A stretch of DNA of 24,237 nucleotides. It comes from Lachnospiraceae bacterium (GTDB taxonomy: Bacteria; Bacillota_A; Clostridia; Lachnospirales; Lachnospiraceae). Below are positions 22,041 through 24,237 of the stretch, piece by piece. Position 1 is the first letter of the stretch; each line of letters opens with the position of its first letter. The DNA is taken from assembly GCA_004556565.1 (NCBI GenBank), contig SFGN01000039.1:1-24237 (forward strand). The letters run 5' to 3'. The position numbers were made by a program, and so were the translations under genes. The notes beneath the pieces were generated by a model. That model was given only the letters and a program-made list of their open reading frames with translations, was not told the DNA's origin and did no database searches.

Positions 22041-23756
22041 TTACAATTCCATATCATGTGATTTTTTCTTTGCTCGAACAGGTTGATTTCTTCGAAGTTC
22101 CTGTTTTCGCTGATATTCAAGTTCCCATGCCCGATGAGAGAAAACATCAGGATCTTCCACATTAAGATAGTCTACATCTTCGGCTGCAATGTCACGGCGG
22201 TGATAGTCATAATATTTACCAAAAGTTGCTTTGAGTTGGGCAATTAGCTTATCCTGGAAATCTGGACGGATCCGGATTCGGGTGTCCAATAATTCAAGAT
22301 ATTGCCCTGGTTCGGGGCGAAATTTTTCTTCCCGGAAAGCGGAAGCATCTTTTTTAAGCTGCTCTTTGAGAGAGAAATCCTGAGAATCCAGAATATCCAG
22401 ATTTTTATTCATCTGGTCGTATTTCTTAGATAGATTAGTCATATCTTTATCGGTAGAGCATTGTGCCTGGAAGATTAGCTGTTCTTTCCGAGATTTCAGT
22501 TCTTCGATTTCTTCTGTAACAGTGGTAAGCTGCTGATTTAATTTTATATGCTGGATGGGATTCAGAATACTGGTTTTCTCTTTTTTCGCATTCAGTTCTT
22601 TCCGTTCTGTAATTTTAGCTTTGAGTTTCGTCTTAACAGAATTGTATTTATTCAGTATTGGATTAAAATGTTGCATCCAGTCGTGAATTACTTCTTTTTG
22701 CATCTCATTGTGAAGTAAATGATACTGTGTAAAAATCATATGAGTGCGGATAGCTTCCATCGTTTCTGCAATGACAGGAATAGACCTTTCTACAGCCTGC
22801 GCCAGTTTTGCAACCTGTGCTTTTAATTCACGAAGCATTTTATTATCGACACGAATCTGGCGGTTGATCTCACAGCGGTCGGATATCATACCTTTCTTTT
22901 CCATATTCTGTGCGATATAGCCCTCATGAATGGTAGGCTGTTCGGTGATTCCCTGATCTGCAAAGCTGCGGTGATCGATGGATGCGTGTATCTGATTTTG
23001 GGCAAGCATTTTATTTACAGCCTCTGCCCATTTTTCTCTCCAGAGACAGATTTGCTCTTCGCTGTTCCACCTCTCGGAAATGGGATTTTGCCTACCGTAT
23101 CGGGTGCTTTTCGGATGCTTGTCCACACGCTCATATCCTTTTTCCAGTGCTGCAGATGGAGTCAGATATATTTTCTTCTTGCCTGCCTGATAGCGGTATT
23201 GCTTCTCCCATCCTTCCTTTTGTGCTTTTTTAAATTCTGCGGCAGTAAAGCCTTTTTCCTTACCATCTTTTATACAAAGATATTCTTTTTCTGTTTTATA
23301 CTGCCATGTCCCGTTTTCGTTCAATGGACGGACGGTAAGAAGAATGTGTGCATGAGGGTTATGACCGTCGGTATCGTGGATGGCAAAATCAGCACACATT
23401 CCCAGATCTACAAAGTTCTTATGAATAAAATCCCGAAGGAGAGAGATATTGCTGTCGGTATCCAATTCTATGGGAAGAGCCACAACAAATTCTCTCGCCA
23501 GTCGGCTATCTTTTGTTTTTTCAGCAGCTTCCACAGCATTCCAGAGCTGCTCCCGATCCTTCCAATCAGGTGGAGCCATTGGTGGAAGCATTACTTCCTG
23601 ATATATCAGCCCATGTTTTCGTGTATAGTCATGCTGGATGCCATCATAATCATTGTACATCCGGCTGCAGCTCATATAGGCGGAAGCGGCAACGGCAGAC
23701 CGCCCGGAGCCCCGGCTGACAACCTTGGCTTCCATGTGGTAAATTGCCATAGGCAT
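22041..23756 (-). CDS. MobA/MobL family relaxase (MOBQ type)
   Basis: 571-residue relaxase that nicks the origin of transfer and leads the strand into a recipient, using a conjugation machine supplied by another element. The N-terminal relaxase domain shows SAVAASAYMS with the probable catalytic Tyr27 and the metal-binding motif DGHNPHAHILLT with His135 and His137. A helicase or primase domain as in RSF1010 MobA is absent. Residues about 290-470 are rich in Lys, Glu and Gln and look like coiled coil, followed by a basic tail ending HDMEL. GAGAGG precedes the ATG at 23756; a second ATG two codons later is less well spaced. The matching origin lies upstream (23.8-24.2 kb). Confidence 0.9.
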   Translation of the reverse strand: MPMAIYHMEAKVVSRGSGRSAVAASAYMSCSRMYNDYDGIQHDYTRKHGLIYQEVMLPPMAPPDWKDREQLWNAVEAAEKTKDSRLAREFVVALPIELDTDSNISLLRDFIHKNFVDLGMCADFAIHDTDGHNPHAHILLTVRPLNENGTWQYKTEKEYLCIKDGKEKGFTAAEFKKAQKEGWEKQYRYQAGKKKIYLTPSAALEKGYERVDKHPKSTRYGRQNPISERWNSEEQICLWREKWAEAVNKMLAQNQIHASIDHRSFADQGITEQPTIHEGYIAQNMEKKGMISDRCEINRQIRVDNKMLRELKAQVAKLAQAVERSIPVIAETMEAIRTHMIFTQYHLLHNEMQKEVIHDWMQHFNPILNKYNSVKTKLKAKITERKELNAKKEKTSILNPIQHIKLNQQLTTVTEEIEELKSRKEQLIFQAQCSTDKDMTNLSKKYDQMNKNLDILDSQDFSLKEQLKKDASAFREEKFRPEPGQYLELLDTRIRIRPDFQDKLIAQLKATFGKYYDYHRRDIAAEDVDYLNVEDPDVFSHRAWELEYQRKQELRRNQPVRAKKKSHDMEL

Positions 23757-23811
23757 GAACCGCCTCTCTGTGATGGTGTATGCTTTGAATTTGTCTTTTA
23801 TGGGGCTGTGG

Positions 23812-23833
23812 TTTTATTCAAAACTGAATAAAA
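23812..23833. other. Perfect inverted repeat upstream of the relaxase gene
   Basis: TTTTATTCA-AAAC-TGAATAAAA is a 9-bp perfect inverted repeat 55 bases upstream of the mob start codon. It could be an operator for mob or part of the transfer region; no T-run pattern suggests a functional terminator. Confidence 0.5.
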
Positions 23834-23891
23834 GTTGCCGGTGGAAGGTTTTATCAGGCAGCCATATCCGGTAAATGTTTTTAGCGGAGTG

Positions 23892-23938
23892 TTTCGGAAA
23901 ATCCGAAATACTTACAATCGGATAGAAGCAGATTGTAA
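23892..23938. other. Pair of adjacent perfect inverted repeats in the transfer region
   Basis: TTTCGG/CCGAAA (23892-23908) and TTACAATC/GATTGTAA (23912-23938) stand side by side, 3 bases apart. Such repeats in single-stranded DNA often serve as protein-binding or priming structures near origins of transfer. The surrounding 23.94-24.03 kb shows no gene. Confidence 0.45.
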
Positions 23939-24030
23939 TGGCTGCATAGCCGGTGTTGCCTGCAACAGCGGATAGCCCTCGGCAGAGCGCACGAACCTGA
24001 CCAACGGGAAGGATACCACCGCCTAAGGGG

Positions 24031-24173
24031 TCCCCGCAAAGCCTGCTTTGTGGGGAGAGGAGGAGCAAGGGAGTGTCCGTAGTTTTCGCCACAGGCGGAA
24101 ACGAAGGTAAGCGGACTTTGCGACGACGAGGTGGTGAGTAAGTGCGCCCTATCCCAGAACTCGGATAGAGCGC
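24031..24173. other. oriT: Origin of transfer (oriT) with RSF1010-like nic site
   Basis: TAAGTGCGCCCT at 24139-24150 is identical to the nic-region core of RSF1010/MOBQ origins, where cleavage falls between TAAGTGCG and CCCT. It overlaps an imperfect inverted repeat, GCGC-CTATCC...GGATAG-GCGC (24144-24173). Upstream are hairpins TCCCCGCAAAG/CTTTGTGGGGA (24031-24056) and TTCGCC/GGCGGAA (24085-24100). The relaxase of the matching type is encoded next to it. The strand that is nicked is taken from the core sequence, which reads on the plus strand. Confidence 0.85.
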
Positions 24174-24237
24174 ATTATCCCAGATATTCAATTATCCGAG
24201 GAAATTCTTAAGTATTGCTGATATTAAAGGCTTTCAA

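Larger units (their letters stand above)
21275..24237. mobile_element. Left part of an integrated mobilizable element (incomplete)
   Basis: From the 3' end of rlmD rightward the content is mobile: an element-type tail on rlmD, tnpV, a MOBQ relaxase and an RSF1010-like origin of transfer. No integrase is present in the window; it presumably lies beyond 24237. The left boundary is placed at the end of the RlmD core by protein comparison from memory and is approximate. Confidence 0.6.

Noticed and set aside
22926..23831. 301-codon open frame on the plus strand
   Set aside because: It is antisense to the relaxase gene, which has clear catalytic motifs, and its protein is Cys/Phe-rich without family features.
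23814..24191. 125-codon open frame on the minus strand across the transfer region
   Set aside because: It runs through the nic site and all of the hairpins, and has no ribosome site at the start. DNA-level conservation of oriT probably explains any database matches.

Overview
The window looks like a chromosomal segment of a low-to-mid GC Gram-positive anaerobe, most probably a member of the Lachnospiraceae (Clostridia). The evidence is the set of proteins (DUF1836, YerC-type TrpR-like regulator next to pcrA, DUF975, family-2 ThiF), strong purine-rich ribosome binding sites, many T-tailed intrinsic terminators and sigma-A type promoters. I cannot assign a genus. The right end (about 21.3 kb onward) is part of an integrated mobilizable element that runs off the window.

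Layout. 1-3.5 kb: a large secreted protein with a Big_2 domain and three SLH domains, then a strong terminator. 3.5-7.1 kb: an S66 LD-carboxypeptidase-like gene (+), a convergent MATE transporter gene (-), and a divergent THI5/NMT1-like substrate-binding lipoprotein (+). 7.1-9.0 kb: a short hypothetical gene, a stretch rich in hairpins and poor in genes, and a DUF975 membrane protein (-).

9.07-14.43 kb: the thiamin operon. A clear promoter leads into a structured leader, then a TPP riboswitch, then a terminator hairpin with an unusual 4x4 internal loop that may be a terminator-embedded HMP-PP (thiS motif) aptamer. The genes follow as thiS-thiF-thiG-thiH-tenI-thiE-thiD. The first five make and aromatise the thiazole phosphate, ThiD phosphorylates HMP, and ThiE joins the two halves. 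thiC is not present here, so HMP must come from elsewhere in the genome or from uptake; the THI5-like lipoprotein 2 kb upstream is a possible part of such uptake.

14.6-19.8 kb: a 60-residue protein on the minus strand with a CTGLIP motif, a YcdX-type PHP phosphoesterase, the YerC-like regulator, a DUF1836 protein (-), the PcrA helicase with a LexA-like box inside its promoter and a glutamine-rich tandem repeat near its C terminus, and a small acidic membrane protein.

19.9-24.2 kb: rlmD (rumA), whose last roughly 95 codons extend past the catalytic core and probably mark the edge of an inserted element. After it come tnpV, a convergent MobA/MobL (MOBQ-type) relaxase, and a non-coding origin-of-transfer region with an RSF1010-like nic sequence and several inverted repeats.

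The most rewarding parts for a second look are the layered RNA control ahead of thiS, the structured leader upstream of the TPP switch, the SOS-type promoter of pcrA, the small CTGLIP protein, and the rlmD/element junction.
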